DNA of 64,000 bases from Aquabacter cavernae. GTDB taxonomy: Bacteria > Pseudomonadota > Alphaproteobacteria > Rhizobiales > Xanthobacteraceae. This document shows, one piece after another, positions 45,734-54,468 of this stretch. The notes under the pieces are model-generated. The model had not been told where the DNA came from. It searched no databases and was given only the letters and a program-made list of their open reading frames with translations. The stretch covers positions 62,001-126,000 of the forward strand of contig NZ_RWKV01000004.1 of the NCBI RefSeq assembly GCF_003993795.1. The letters are read 5' to 3'. Position numbers and translations under genes: made by a program. Numbering within the stretch: position 1 is the stretch's first letter; the number at the start of each line of letters is the position of its first letter.

Positions 45734-46315
45734 ATGGCAGCTAAGGCGTCCAAGCAGACGGGAGCTTTGCCTTTGACCGCATCACGCGCAGCCCTGCTGG
45801 TGGACGGCTCGGACCATGAGTTCCGCGAGCTGGTGCACGACATGCTGGCGTTCGCCTCCGCCATCCAGGAGGTGCGCAACCGGCTGGGCCAGCTCATCGG
45901 CCTGTCGGGCACGCAATATACCGTTCTCACCGCCATCGCCCGCCTCTCCGAGAGCGAAAGCGAGCTGGGCGTGAACCAGCTCGCCGAGCACCTGCACCTG
46001 TCCGGCGCCTTCGTCACCATCGAGGTGAACAAGCTGGTGACCGCCGGGCTGGTGACCAAGGCGGTCAATCCCGAGGACCGCCGCCGCGTGGTGCTGCGGG
46101 TGACGCAGGAGGCGGTGCGGCGGCTCAATGTCATGACGCGGGTGCAATGCCCGGCCAACGACATGCTGTTCGAGCCTTTGACCGCGCGGGATTTCCAGCA
46201 ATTGCGCGCCGTCACCGCCAAGCTGGCGGGCACCGGGGAGCGCACCTTGCGCCTCATCGCGGACCTCGCGCCGGACGGCACCTTGCCGGAGGCCGTGCCC
46301 GTGGCCGGAGAGTGA
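45734..46315 (+). CDS. MarR family transcriptional regulator of the oxygenase operon
   Basis: A 193-residue winged-helix regulator. The core has LGQLIGLSGTQYTVLTAIAR, the recognition helix NQLAEHLHLSGAFVTIEVNK, and the wing NPEDRRRVVLRVT. Start ATG 45734 follows GGAGTGGGGG. Its divergent position next to the oxygenase operon, with a 29-bp palindrome between, suggests a repressor released by the phenolic substrate, like HpaR. The ligand is inference. Confidence 0.9.
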   Translation: MAAKASKQTGALPLTASRAALLVDGSDHEFRELVHDMLAFASAIQEVRNRLGQLIGLSGTQYTVLTAIARLSESESELGVNQLAEHLHLSGAFVTIEVNKLVTAGLVTKAVNPEDRRRVVLRVTQEAVRRLNVMTRVQCPANDMLFEPLTARDFQQLRAVTAKLAGTGERTLRLIADLAPDGTLPEAVPVAGE

Positions 46316-46443
46316 GCGGGCGCCCCTGGTCTCCCGGGAACATGCCTCCTGACTAAGTCGTGAGCCGCCGGGGCCGCGCCCGCGCTGGCCTCACGGTCAT
46401 CCCGTGATAAGCTGCCCCCTTGGCTGGCTGATGCGGAGGGCGC

Positions 46444-49083
46444 GTGAGCGCGACACCGGAACGGAAACAGCCGCGGGATGCGGCGGGTGAAGCGGCCTTC
46501 TCACTGGACCGCGCCGTCAAACGCGCCGGATGGGTGCTCCTGTGGGAGCGCCTGTGGCCGCCGCTGGCCCTGATCGCCTGCGTCGTCGGCATCTTCCTGG
46601 CCGTCGCCTGGGCCGGGCTGTTCGTCCATCTCCCGCCGCTCGGCCGCATTGTCGGCGTGGTGCTGTTCGCGCTCGCCTTCATCCTCAGCTTCATTCCCCT
46701 GCTCAAGGTGCGCCGGCCGGACCGCGCGGACGCTCTGGCGCGCCTCGATCGCGGCAGCCGGCTCGCCCACCGGCCCGCCACGGCGCTGGCCGATTCCCTC
46801 GCCACCCGGCCCGACGACCCGGTGGGCAGCGCGCTCTGGCGCGCCCATCTTTCCCGCATGCTGGGCTCCGCGCGCGCGCTGCGCCCCGGCCTTCCCGCCC
46901 CGGCTTTGGCGACCCGCGACCCGCGCGCCTACCGCGCCCTGGCGCTCCTCGCCGTGGTGGCCACTTTCTTCCTCGCCTCGGGCGAGCATCTCTCGCGCCT
47001 GAAGGCCGCGTTCGACTGGCGGGGCGTGGTCACGCCCAAGGCCTATCGCCTGGATGCCTGGATCGATCCGCCCGGCTATACCGGGCGCCCGCCCGTGGTG
47101 CTGCCGGGCCTGCGCTCCGACGATCCCACGCAGACCCATGCGGCCGCGCTCACGGTTCCCGCCGGAAGCACGCTGGTGGTGCGCACGGTGGGGCTCGACG
47201 ATGGCGGCCTGAAGACCGAAGGCGGCATCGCCGAGGTGAAGCCCGAGGCCGCGGACCCGCAGAAGCCCGCGACGCCCGGCGCGGTCGAGCGGCGCTTCAC
47301 CATCGGCTCGGCGGGCAGCGTGACGGCCACCGGGCCGGACCAGCGCTCGGTCTTCTGGCGGTTCGCCGCCTCCGAGGACCAGAAGCCGGCCATCTCCTTC
47401 GTGAAGGATCCGCAGCCGGGCCCGCGCAACACCCTCGTCCTCACCTACCGCATCGAGGACGATTACGGGGTGAAGGAGGCCAATGCCACCTTCGCCGCCC
47501 TGCCGCCCGAAAAGCCCTTCTTCCCGCGCCCCGGCGCGCCGGATCCCGTGGCGGGCACCCCCCTCATTCCCCCGCCGGACTTCCCGCTGACGGTGCCCGC
47601 TCCCGGAGCCAAGTCGGGCGCGCAGGCCTCGCGCGACCTCATCGCCCACCCCTGGGCGGGCGCGCGGGTGGCCATCACGCTCAAGGCCCGCGACGAGGCG
47701 GGCCAGGAAGCGTCGAGCGAAACCAAGATCTTCCGCCTGCCGGCCCGGCCCTTCACCAAGCCCCTCGCCCGCGCTTTGGTGGAGGAGCGGCGGCGGCTCG
47801 CGCTGGATGTGGCGGCCCGCACCCAGGTGGAGGGCGTGCTGGCGGCGCTGACCCTCGCGCCCGACCAGTTCGGCATCGCCCCCAATGAATATCTCGGCGT
47901 GCGCTCCGCCTATTGGCGCCTGCGCAATGCCAGCAATGACGACGACCTGCGGGGCGTCGTGGACTATCTCTGGGACATGGCCCTCGCCATTGAGGACGGC
48001 GACCTCTCCGACGCGCAGCGCGCCTTGCGGGCCGCCCAGGAGGCCCTGCGCGAGGCGCTGGAGCGCGGCGCGCCCGACGAGGAAATCCAGCGGCTGATGC
48101 AGGATCTGCGCGCCGCCATGGACAAGATGATGCGCCAGCTGGCCGAGGAGGCGCGGCGCGACGGCGGCACCGATGCCCGGCCGCTCGACCCCAACACCCG
48201 CGTCATGCGCCCCCAGGATCTCCAGCGCATGATGGACCGCATCGAGAATCTCGCCCGCTCGGGCGCCCGCGACGCGGCGCGCCAGATGCTGGATGAGCTT
48301 CAGGCCATGATGGAAAACATGCGCCCCGGCTCGCGCCAGGCGGGCCGCCAGCAGGGACAGCAGGGCCAGGGCGAACTGGGCAACATGATCCAGGAGCAGC
48401 AGCGCCTGCGCGACCGCACCTATCGCCAGGGCCAGGGTCAGCAGGGACAGCAAGGCCAGGGACAACAAGGTCAAGGACAGCGCGGCCAGCAGGGACAGCA
48501 GCAGGGCCGTGAGGGCGAGTATGGCGACGTCCAGCAGGGACAGGGCGAACTGCGCAAGCGCCTCGGCGAGATGATGGACCAGCTGCGCCGCATGCAGCAG
48601 GGACAAGGCCAGGGACAACAGGGCCAGCAAGGTCAAGGCCAGCAGGGACAGGATGGCGAGGGCCAGGACGGCCAGGGCGGCGCGGCGGGCCGCGCCGGAG
48701 ATGCCTTCGGCCGCGCCGACCAGGCCATGCGCGATGCCGAGCGGGCGCTGGGACAGGGCGACGGACAGGGCGCCCTCGATGCCCAGGGCCGCGCGCTCCA
48801 GGCCCTGCGCCAGGGCGCGCAGGCGCTCGCCGAAGGCCAGCCGGGCGGCTCCGACGGACCGGGCCCGGGCGGCCCCTCCGGCGAGCAGGCCCAGCGCACC
48901 GACCCGCTGGGGCGCCCCATGCGCAACCAGGATTACGGGGACGACTATTCGGTGAAGGTGCCCGAGGAGATGGACGTCCAGCGCGCCCGGCAGGTTCTGG
49001 AGGAATTGCGCCGCCGCCTGGAGCAGACCTCGCGCCCGCAGATCGAGCTGGATTACATCGAGCGTCTTCTGGAAAACTTCTGA
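46444..49083 (+). CDS. TIGR02302/DUF4175 family membrane protein
   Basis: An 879-residue protein starting at GTG 46444. Two N-terminal membrane segments lie about residues 36-80 and another near 165. A periplasmic domain with Pro-rich ligand-like repeats follows. The C-terminal third contains a helical region and a very long Gln/Gly-rich repeat stretch (about residues 635-760). This layout and the conserved C-terminus (EMDVQRARQVLEELRRRLEQ) match the alphaproteobacterial TIGR02302 family of unknown function. Its usual neighbours are ftsE-region genes, found here after a polysaccharide cassette. Confidence 0.9.
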   Translation: MSATPERKQPRDAAGEAAFSLDRAVKRAGWVLLWERLWPPLALIACVVGIFLAVAWAGLFVHLPPLGRIVGVVLFALAFILSFIPLLKVRRPDRADALARLDRGSRLAHRPATALADSLATRPDDPVGSALWRAHLSRMLGSARALRPGLPAPALATRDPRAYRALALLAVVATFFLASGEHLSRLKAAFDWRGVVTPKAYRLDAWIDPPGYTGRPPVVLPGLRSDDPTQTHAAALTVPAGSTLVVRTVGLDDGGLKTEGGIAEVKPEAADPQKPATPGAVERRFTIGSAGSVTATGPDQRSVFWRFAASEDQKPAISFVKDPQPGPRNTLVLTYRIEDDYGVKEANATFAALPPEKPFFPRPGAPDPVAGTPLIPPPDFPLTVPAPGAKSGAQASRDLIAHPWAGARVAITLKARDEAGQEASSETKIFRLPARPFTKPLARALVEERRRLALDVAARTQVEGVLAALTLAPDQFGIAPNEYLGVRSAYWRLRNASNDDDLRGVVDYLWDMALAIEDGDLSDAQRALRAAQEALREALERGAPDEEIQRLMQDLRAAMDKMMRQLAEEARRDGGTDARPLDPNTRVMRPQDLQRMMDRIENLARSGARDAARQMLDELQAMMENMRPGSRQAGRQQGQQGQGELGNMIQEQQRLRDRTYRQGQGQQGQQGQGQQGQGQRGQQGQQQGREGEYGDVQQGQGELRKRLGEMMDQLRRMQQGQGQGQQGQQGQGQQGQDGEGQDGQGGAAGRAGDAFGRADQAMRDAERALGQGDGQGALDAQGRALQALRQGAQALAEGQPGGSDGPGPGGPSGEQAQRTDPLGRPMRNQDYGDDYSVKVPEEMDVQRARQVLEELRRRLEQTSRPQIELDYIERLLENF
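48346..48680. repeat. Coding repeat tract, Gln/Gly-rich
   Basis: The DNA consists of imperfect units of the type CAGGGACAGCAAGGC, encoding mixed Gly-Gln-Gln runs with occasional Asp and Arg. It lies inside the TIGR02302 gene. Unit order is irregular, and slippage between strains would be likely. Confidence 0.8.
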
Positions 49084-49127
49084 GAGCAGACGGGAACTGG
49101 AAGCCCGAAAACGCCTGCTCGGCCCGG

Positions 49128-50069
49128 TCAGGCCCGGTCGTAATAGCCCTCGGGAAGAAACGGCAGGTTGCGGGCGGCGAAGTAGGCAGCGAACTGGCGC
49201 AGGTCCAATTCCGCATGAAAGCGCCGGCTCGGGGAGCCGCTGCCGAACAGTGCGCCCATGGTCACGATGGCGGCATTCTGCACCGCCGCCCGCCATTTCC
49301 AGCGCGGCGCACCGAGGAGAAGTCCGGCCTGCCCTTTTGCCATCTTCCCGAGATTGCGCCCTTCCTGCACGCTCCAGCGGCGATAATAGTCCCTGGTGAG
49401 CCGCTTCTGCGGCACCTCCGCATGGACGATCAGCTCCGGCACCCACCAGCCGCGGGCGCCGATCTCCTTCAACCGCCCCCAGAGATAGCGGTCCTCCGCA
49501 TACATGAAGGCATCGGAATAAGGGCCGCAGGCATCAAGGATCGGCTTGCGGAAGGCACAGTTGGCCCCAGTGAGCATGCCTTCAAAGCCCGGCGTGCCAT
49601 AGGCTCGCCGCACCGGGCCATTGTCCACGATGCCCAGCACGCCGGTATAGGCGCCGGTCGGCAGCCAGTCCGGCGGAGGCGCGCGCCAGATGGGGAAGGC
49701 CGGCCCGCCCATATAGTCCACGGCCGGATCGGCGAAAGTGGCCGCCATCACCGCCAGCCATTCGCCATCCACCACCTCGTCGTCGTCGAAATGGGCGATA
49801 AGGTCGGCGTCCGAGGCGGCGATGCCGCAGTTCAGCGCGTGGTGGCGCCCCTGTCTTTGCTCGAAGAGGTAGAGCACCGGCCAGGGCGCCTGCGCGGCGA
49901 ACGCCTCCACCGTGCGGCGCGTATGATCGCCGGAATTGTTGTCAACCACCACCGCGCGCACGGCGAGGCCGGGCGGGACCCGCGCGGCGGCGAGGCTCGC
50001 AAGGGCGTTGCGCAGCAGGTCGGCGCGGTTATAGGTCGCGCAGATGACATCGAGCTTCATCATGGGCAT
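49128..50069 (-). CDS. Glycosyltransferase family 2
   Basis: A 313-residue GT-A glycosyltransferase with LDVICATYNRADLLRNALAS at the N-terminus, the metal-binding acidic cluster in AHFDDDEVVDGEWL near residue 95, and a GANCAFRKPILDACGPY acceptor-side region. It transfers a sugar in exopolysaccharide or surface glycan synthesis. ATG candidates lie at 50069, 50063 and 50060. It is convergent with the TIGR02302 gene and divergent from the flippase gene. Confidence 0.88.
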   Translation of the reverse strand: MPMMKLDVICATYNRADLLRNALASLAAARVPPGLAVRAVVVDNNSGDHTRRTVEAFAAQAPWPVLYLFEQRQGRHHALNCGIAASDADLIAHFDDDEVVDGEWLAVMAATFADPAVDYMGGPAFPIWRAPPPDWLPTGAYTGVLGIVDNGPVRRAYGTPGFEGMLTGANCAFRKPILDACGPYSDAFMYAEDRYLWGRLKEIGARGWWVPELIVHAEVPQKRLTRDYYRRWSVQEGRNLGKMAKGQAGLLLGAPRWKWRAAVQNAAIVTMGALFGSGSPSRRFHAELDLRQFAAYFAARNLPFLPEGYYDRA

Positions 50070-50267
50070 TTACGGGGGCGCCGGCCGCTTCGGAGGGAGT
50101 GACGGACGACATCATGCGCACGGTTTTCGCCCCGTCCATGGATTTCTCCGCCTCCGCCCTGGATCCAGCAAAGGTGTGGTTGATTCCGGCCCATCCCTGT
50201 GCAAACCCAGGCGAGATCCTGCCTTTGCGCGATCCTGGCACCCCCGCCGGAACCTTGCGGCTCATTC

Positions 50268-51740
50268 ATGCTCTCCCGGCTGACCTCACGTATCCAGAGC
50301 TTCGGCCGTGCGGCCGCCGTGCGCGAGAGCGCCTATTACGCCATCGGCCTGATCGCGACGCGCGCCGTCAGCCTGCTGATGCTTCCGGTGAACACGCATT
50401 TCCTCTCGGTGTCGGAATACGGCCGACTGGAAGTGCTGCTGGCGCTGGCGGACGTGGGCGCGGTGGTGTTCGGCCTCGCCCTCCCCACCACGCTGAGCCG
50501 ATTCGTGGGCACGGCGGAGACCTGGGAGAAGCGGCGGGAGGTCTGCGCCCATATCTTCGCCGTCGCCATCCTGACCTCGGCCGTGCTCGCGGCGGCGGGA
50601 TTCGCGGCGGCGGGCGAGATCGCAAAGCTCCTTCCCGGCAACCCGAACGTCACCGAGGTGCGCATCCTGGTGGTGACGCTCTCCATGGAGGGGCTTCTGG
50701 GCGTCGGCCTCACCTGGCTGCGGATCCGCGGGGCGGCCGCCACCTTCTTCACCCTGAGCATGGTGCGGGCGGTGCTGTTCGCGAGTCTCTCGGCCACCCT
50801 CCTCGTGTCCGGCTTCGGCCTTGCGGGCGTGCTGGGTGCGGGCGCCATCGCCACCGTGGTGCAGGGCGTGGCCGTCGCGGTCATCGTGCTACGCGAAACC
50901 GGGGTGCGGGTGCGCGGCATCGACTGGTGGCCGCTCACCCTGTTTTCCGGCCCGCTCCTGGTTTCGGCGCTGGCCATGTTCGCGCTGGGCAGCCTCGACC
51001 GCTGGTTCCTGGCGGATGCGGTGGGCACGGCGGAACTGGGCGTCTACGGCGTGGCCGTGCGCATCGGCATTATGACGGCAGTGCTGCTCCAGCCGTTCCA
51101 CATGTGGTGGTTCCCCAAGCGCTTCATCGTGCTCTACGAACCCCACGGCGTGGCGCGCAGCGCCCATGTGGTGGGGCTTGGCCTGGTCATCATCATGGCC
51201 GCCGCCGTGGCGGTGTCGCTGGGCGGGCCGCTCGTGATCCAGCTCCTGACCCCCGCTGCCTATCATCCCGCCATCTATCTCATTCCCTGGATCGCGCTGA
51301 TCTATGCGGTGCAGGAAGTCGCGAGCCTGCTGGAACTGGGCAGCTTCCTGCGGCGTGACGGCTTCGTGCCGCTGGCCACCAATGCCTTCGGCGCCGCCGT
51401 GGTGCTGGTGCTCTATTGGCTGCTGATCCCGCCCTACGGCGTCTCCGGCGCCATCGCCGCGACGCTGATCGCACAATTGGCGCGCACGGTGGTGATCCAC
51501 CTGGTGTCCCAATATTATGTGCGCCTGCCCTATGATTTCGGCCGCCTCAGCCTCGTGGCGGCGGTGGCGGCCGCCACCACGGCGGCCTCCTTCGCGCTGC
51601 TGCCCGGCTTCTGGGTGTTCCTGGGTGGCCTCGTCGCGCTGCCGGCCACCGTGGCGGTGGCTTATGGGCTGAGGCTGCTCTCGCCCTACCGCCCGCCGCC
51701 GGGCGAAGCCGGCCCGGTACTGGCCCGCCCGCCCGCCTGA
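50268..51740 (+). CDS. Polysaccharide flippase-type membrane protein (Wzx/MATE-like)
   Basis: A 490-residue inner-membrane protein with about twelve hydrophobic segments. The N-terminal ESAYYAIGLIATRAVSLLML and the region VPLATNAFGAAVVLVLYWLL fit the oligosaccharide flippase family, which exports lipid-linked glycan units. ATG 50268 is preferred over an upstream open frame. It lies next to a glycosyltransferase and an SGNH gene. Its 3' end overlaps the convergent SGNH gene by 55 bases. Confidence 0.87.
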   Translation: MLSRLTSRIQSFGRAAAVRESAYYAIGLIATRAVSLLMLPVNTHFLSVSEYGRLEVLLALADVGAVVFGLALPTTLSRFVGTAETWEKRREVCAHIFAVAILTSAVLAAAGFAAAGEIAKLLPGNPNVTEVRILVVTLSMEGLLGVGLTWLRIRGAAATFFTLSMVRAVLFASLSATLLVSGFGLAGVLGAGAIATVVQGVAVAVIVLRETGVRVRGIDWWPLTLFSGPLLVSALAMFALGSLDRWFLADAVGTAELGVYGVAVRIGIMTAVLLQPFHMWWFPKRFIVLYEPHGVARSAHVVGLGLVIIMAAAVAVSLGGPLVIQLLTPAAYHPAIYLIPWIALIYAVQEVASLLELGSFLRRDGFVPLATNAFGAAVVLVLYWLLIPPYGVSGAIAATLIAQLARTVVIHLVSQYYVRLPYDFGRLSLVAAVAAATTAASFALLPGFWVFLGGLVALPATVAVAYGLRLLSPYRPPPGEAGPVLARPPA

Positions 51741-53020
51741 GTACACAGGGCCGGATGGGCCTTGATGTAGTCCAGCAGCGCCTGCGCGGCCCAGAGGTGG
51801 CCCTGCGCATTCCAGTGAGGCTCATGGACGAAGGATGCGTCCTTCGCGTCCCGGCCCTGGCTCCGGATAAAATCATAAAGATCGATCACCGGGATGTCGC
51901 GCGCCTGGGCCAGGGCTTCCAACCGCTTGAACCGCCGGTCTCCCGGAGGATCGAACTGGCGCATGTTCTCGGTGGACAGGATGACCAGGGATGCGCCATC
52001 CCGCTGGGCGCGGGCCAGGAACTGGTCGAGGGCGAAGCCGGTGAAGGCGATGGCCTCCTCGAAGGCCGGCGGCATCTTCTCGGACGCGAAGGGCTCGTCG
52101 ATGGAGCCAAAGGCGGTAAAGGGATTGTCGTTGCTGGCGCTGTGGCCGTCATAGCCTTCCAGCAGCGCCGCGTTGCCGGGCCTCTGCCGCAGCGCCTCCA
52201 GCCGCGCGAGGTTCGCCTGCCCCTGGTCGTAGCCATAAAGCCAGGCGGCGAAGTGCGGGGTGACCATGGCAAGCCGCACATAGATCCAATTGTAGAAATA
52301 GGAGTGGAGCGTCAGCCAGAGATGCGCGCGCTGCGCGAAGCCTTGGGCGCGCGCGGTATTCATGACGTGGTCGCGCCAGCCGTCGTCCATGGACAGCATC
52401 TGGATGCTTCCGCCCGCTGTCCGCTGGGCATAGGCACGCGGCGGATGATCGGGGCTGAAGCCATAGCGGATCGCTTCCAGCAGGACGGAATTGTTGGCGA
52501 AATCGTTCCGCACGAACACCAGGACGATGACGTTGGGCCGGAACTTGGCTGCATAGCGGTCATAGAAGGCGAGCTGATTGAGCTGGCCGGCGCCGGTGTA
52601 GGAATAGGCATTGACCATCAGCCGGGCGCCCGGAACGAGGCCCGGCGCCAGTTCCTCCATGCGCGTCTGCATCTTCTCCGAGATGGGAACCTCGCGCCCG
52701 TCCACCATGCTGTCGCCGATGAGGGCGACCCGGCAGGCGTCGCGCGCCCGGGCATAGGGGGTGGGCGGGGCGGCGAGGAACCCGTCGGCATTGGCCCGCT
52801 CGCTCACCCAGAAATCCAGCTGGTTGGTGCGGTGGACCATGGCGCCGGGCTGATACTGCAGCCCCACGCCGGGAACGGTCACCTGGGGCTGGTCATCGAA
52901 CAGGAACGGGCGCGCCAGGCGCAGATAGATTTCCCCCGCGCCGGCGACGAACACCACTGTGCATACCGTGATGATCACGCACAGCACGACATCTCGCAGG
53001 ATGCCCTTCCCCCGCTCCAT
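51686..53020 (-). CDS. SGNH-hydrolase-like protein, possible polysaccharide O-acetyltransferase
   Basis: A 444-residue protein with an N-terminal membrane anchor (about residues 9-31) and a periplasmic SGNH domain. Block I VALIGDSMVDG has the candidate catalytic Ser near residue 103. A Gly-containing NAYSYTGAGQL, an Asn-containing VFVRNDF, and late HEPHWNAQGH follow. The final His block lacks a clear Asp three residues earlier, so activity should be treated as tentative. Its context suggests modification of a surface polysaccharide. The C-terminal tail is low-complexity and overlaps the flippase gene end. Confidence 0.8.
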   Translation of the reverse strand: MERGKGILRDVVLCVIITVCTVVFVAGAGEIYLRLARPFLFDDQPQVTVPGVGLQYQPGAMVHRTNQLDFWVSERANADGFLAAPPTPYARARDACRVALIGDSMVDGREVPISEKMQTRMEELAPGLVPGARLMVNAYSYTGAGQLNQLAFYDRYAAKFRPNVIVLVFVRNDFANNSVLLEAIRYGFSPDHPPRAYAQRTAGGSIQMLSMDDGWRDHVMNTARAQGFAQRAHLWLTLHSYFYNWIYVRLAMVTPHFAAWLYGYDQGQANLARLEALRQRPGNAALLEGYDGHSASNDNPFTAFGSIDEPFASEKMPPAFEEAIAFTGFALDQFLARAQRDGASLVILSTENMRQFDPPGDRRFKRLEALAQARDIPVIDLYDFIRSQGRDAKDASFVHEPHWNAQGHLWAAQALLDYIKAHPALCTQAGGRASTGPASPGGGR

Positions 53021-53119
53021 TCCACCCCCCTGTCCGCCGCCCCGCCCTTATGCCAAGGACTCGTCGCGCCCGAGCGACCTGCCCAGGCGCAGCCAGAACC
53101 GGTACAGCGGCATGGAAAA

Positions 53120-53656
53120 TCAATCCAACCCTTCCACCACGCCGATGAAGGGCAGTTGACGGAAGGCGTGGGCCACATCCATGCCGTAGCCCACCACGAA
53201 CAGGTCCGGGCACTCGAAGCCCACGAAATCGGGCTCCACCTGCACGGCCCGCTTGCCGGGCTTCTCCAGCAGCACGCAGACCATGACCTTGCGCGCCCCG
53301 CGCGCGGCCAGCAGGTCCTTCGCGAAAGCCAGCGTCCGGCCGGATTCCAGAATATCGTCCACCAGCAGCACGTCTCGTCCGCGCACGTCGCTTTCCACGT
53401 CGCGCAGGATATCCACCTGGCCGGAGGAGACGGTGGCATCCCGATAGGAAGAGAGGTGGAGGAACTCCACTTCCGGGGCTTGCCCGGAGGCATGAAGGGC
53501 GCGGATCAGGTCCGCCGCGAACACGAACGACCCTTTCAGGACGGCGATCACCAGTAGCTTTTCGGGCCGGACATCGGCGATCTCGTTGGCCAGTTCTCGG
53601 TTTCGGGCGGCGATGCGGTTCTCGTCGAACAGAACCTTGACCGGGGGAAGGGGCAT
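53120..53656 (-). CDS. hpt: Hypoxanthine phosphoribosyltransferase
   Basis: A 178-residue purine salvage enzyme that makes IMP or GMP from hypoxanthine or guanine and PRPP. The PRPP-binding motif VLLVDDILESGRTL is intact, and LKGSFVFAADLIRAL forms the early loop. ATG 53656 with GAGAGGAA upstream is preferred over 53743. It lies divergent from ftsE. Confidence 0.93.
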   Translation of the reverse strand: MPLPPVKVLFDENRIAARNRELANEIADVRPEKLLVIAVLKGSFVFAADLIRALHASGQAPEVEFLHLSSYRDATVSSGQVDILRDVESDVRGRDVLLVDDILESGRTLAFAKDLLAARGARKVMVCVLLEKPGKRAVQVEPDFVGFECPDLFVVGYGMDVAHAFRQLPFIGVVEGLD

Positions 53657-53799
53657 CGTTCCTCTCTCGTTGCAGCGCAAGAATGGCCCGGCGCGCGCAA
53701 ACCGTCCAGCGCATGCGCACCCGGAGGCGTTCGGCGGTCCCAAAGCCCCGGCCGAGGGTTTATGGTGGGCAGGGCCCGTCGCGGCTGATTCGGTTCAGG

Positions 53800-54468
53800 G
53801 TGAAGAAGTTGGTCCGCTTCGAGAATGTCGGATTGAGATACGGGATGGGACCCGAGGTGCTGAAGGACGTGACCTTCAACATCGCTCCCAACTCGTTTCA
53901 GTTCCTCACCGGCCCCTCGGGCGCGGGCAAGACGACGCTCATGCGCCTCCTCTTCCTGTCGCTACGGCCCACGCGCGGCCTCATCACTTTGTTCGGCCGG
54001 GATGTCTCGTCCCTGGACCCGGACGAGGTGGCGGTGATCCGGCGGCGCATCGGCATCGTGTTCCAGGATTTCCGCCTGCTGGACCACCTCACCACCTATG
54101 AGAACGTGGCCCTGCCCCTGCGCATCCTCGGCAAGGAGGAGACGAGCTACCGGGCCGAGGTGTCGGAGATCCTGCACTGGGTGGGCCTCGGCGACCGCAT
54201 GCATGTTTTGCCGCCGGTCCTGTCGGGCGGCGAGAAGCAGCGCGCCGCCATCGCCCGCGCGCTCATCGGCCGCCCGGAATTCCTGCTGGCGGACGAGCCC
54301 ACGGGCAATGTGGACCCCACCCTCGCCCGGCGCCTGCTGCGCCTGTTCATCGAATTGAACAAGTCCGGCACCTCGGTGCTCCTGGCGACCCACGACATCG
54401 CCCTCATGGACCAGTTCGACGCCCGCCGCCTCGTGATCTCGGACGGACGGCTCTATGTCTATGACTGA
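53800..54468 (+). CDS. ftsE: Cell division ATP-binding protein FtsE
   Basis: A 222-residue ABC ATPase. The GTG at 53800 is used. A TTG at 53809 would give the common start MVRFENVGLRYG. Walker A is GPSGAGKTTLM, the signature is LSGGEKQRAAIARA, and Walker B is FLLADEPTGNVD. FtsE with FtsX couples cytoplasmic ATPase activity to peptidoglycan hydrolase activation at division. ftsX overlaps its 3' end. Ribosome-binding sites near either start are weak. Confidence 0.93.
   Translation: MKKLVRFENVGLRYGMGPEVLKDVTFNIAPNSFQFLTGPSGAGKTTLMRLLFLSLRPTRGLITLFGRDVSSLDPDEVAVIRRRIGIVFQDFRLLDHLTTYENVALPLRILGKEETSYRAEVSEILHWVGLGDRMHVLPPVLSGGEKQRAAIARALIGRPEFLLADEPTGNVDPTLARRLLRLFIELNKSGTSVLLATHDIALMDQFDARRLVISDGRLYVYD

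Noticed and set aside
48346-48680. CRISPR-like array
   Set aside because: Units are irregular, without constant spacers, and lie in frame inside a protein gene.
46501-49446. A 981-codon open frame on the minus strand
   Set aside because: It is antisense to the TIGR02302 gene, which has family-like sequence, while this frame is a product of high GC and the repeat tract.
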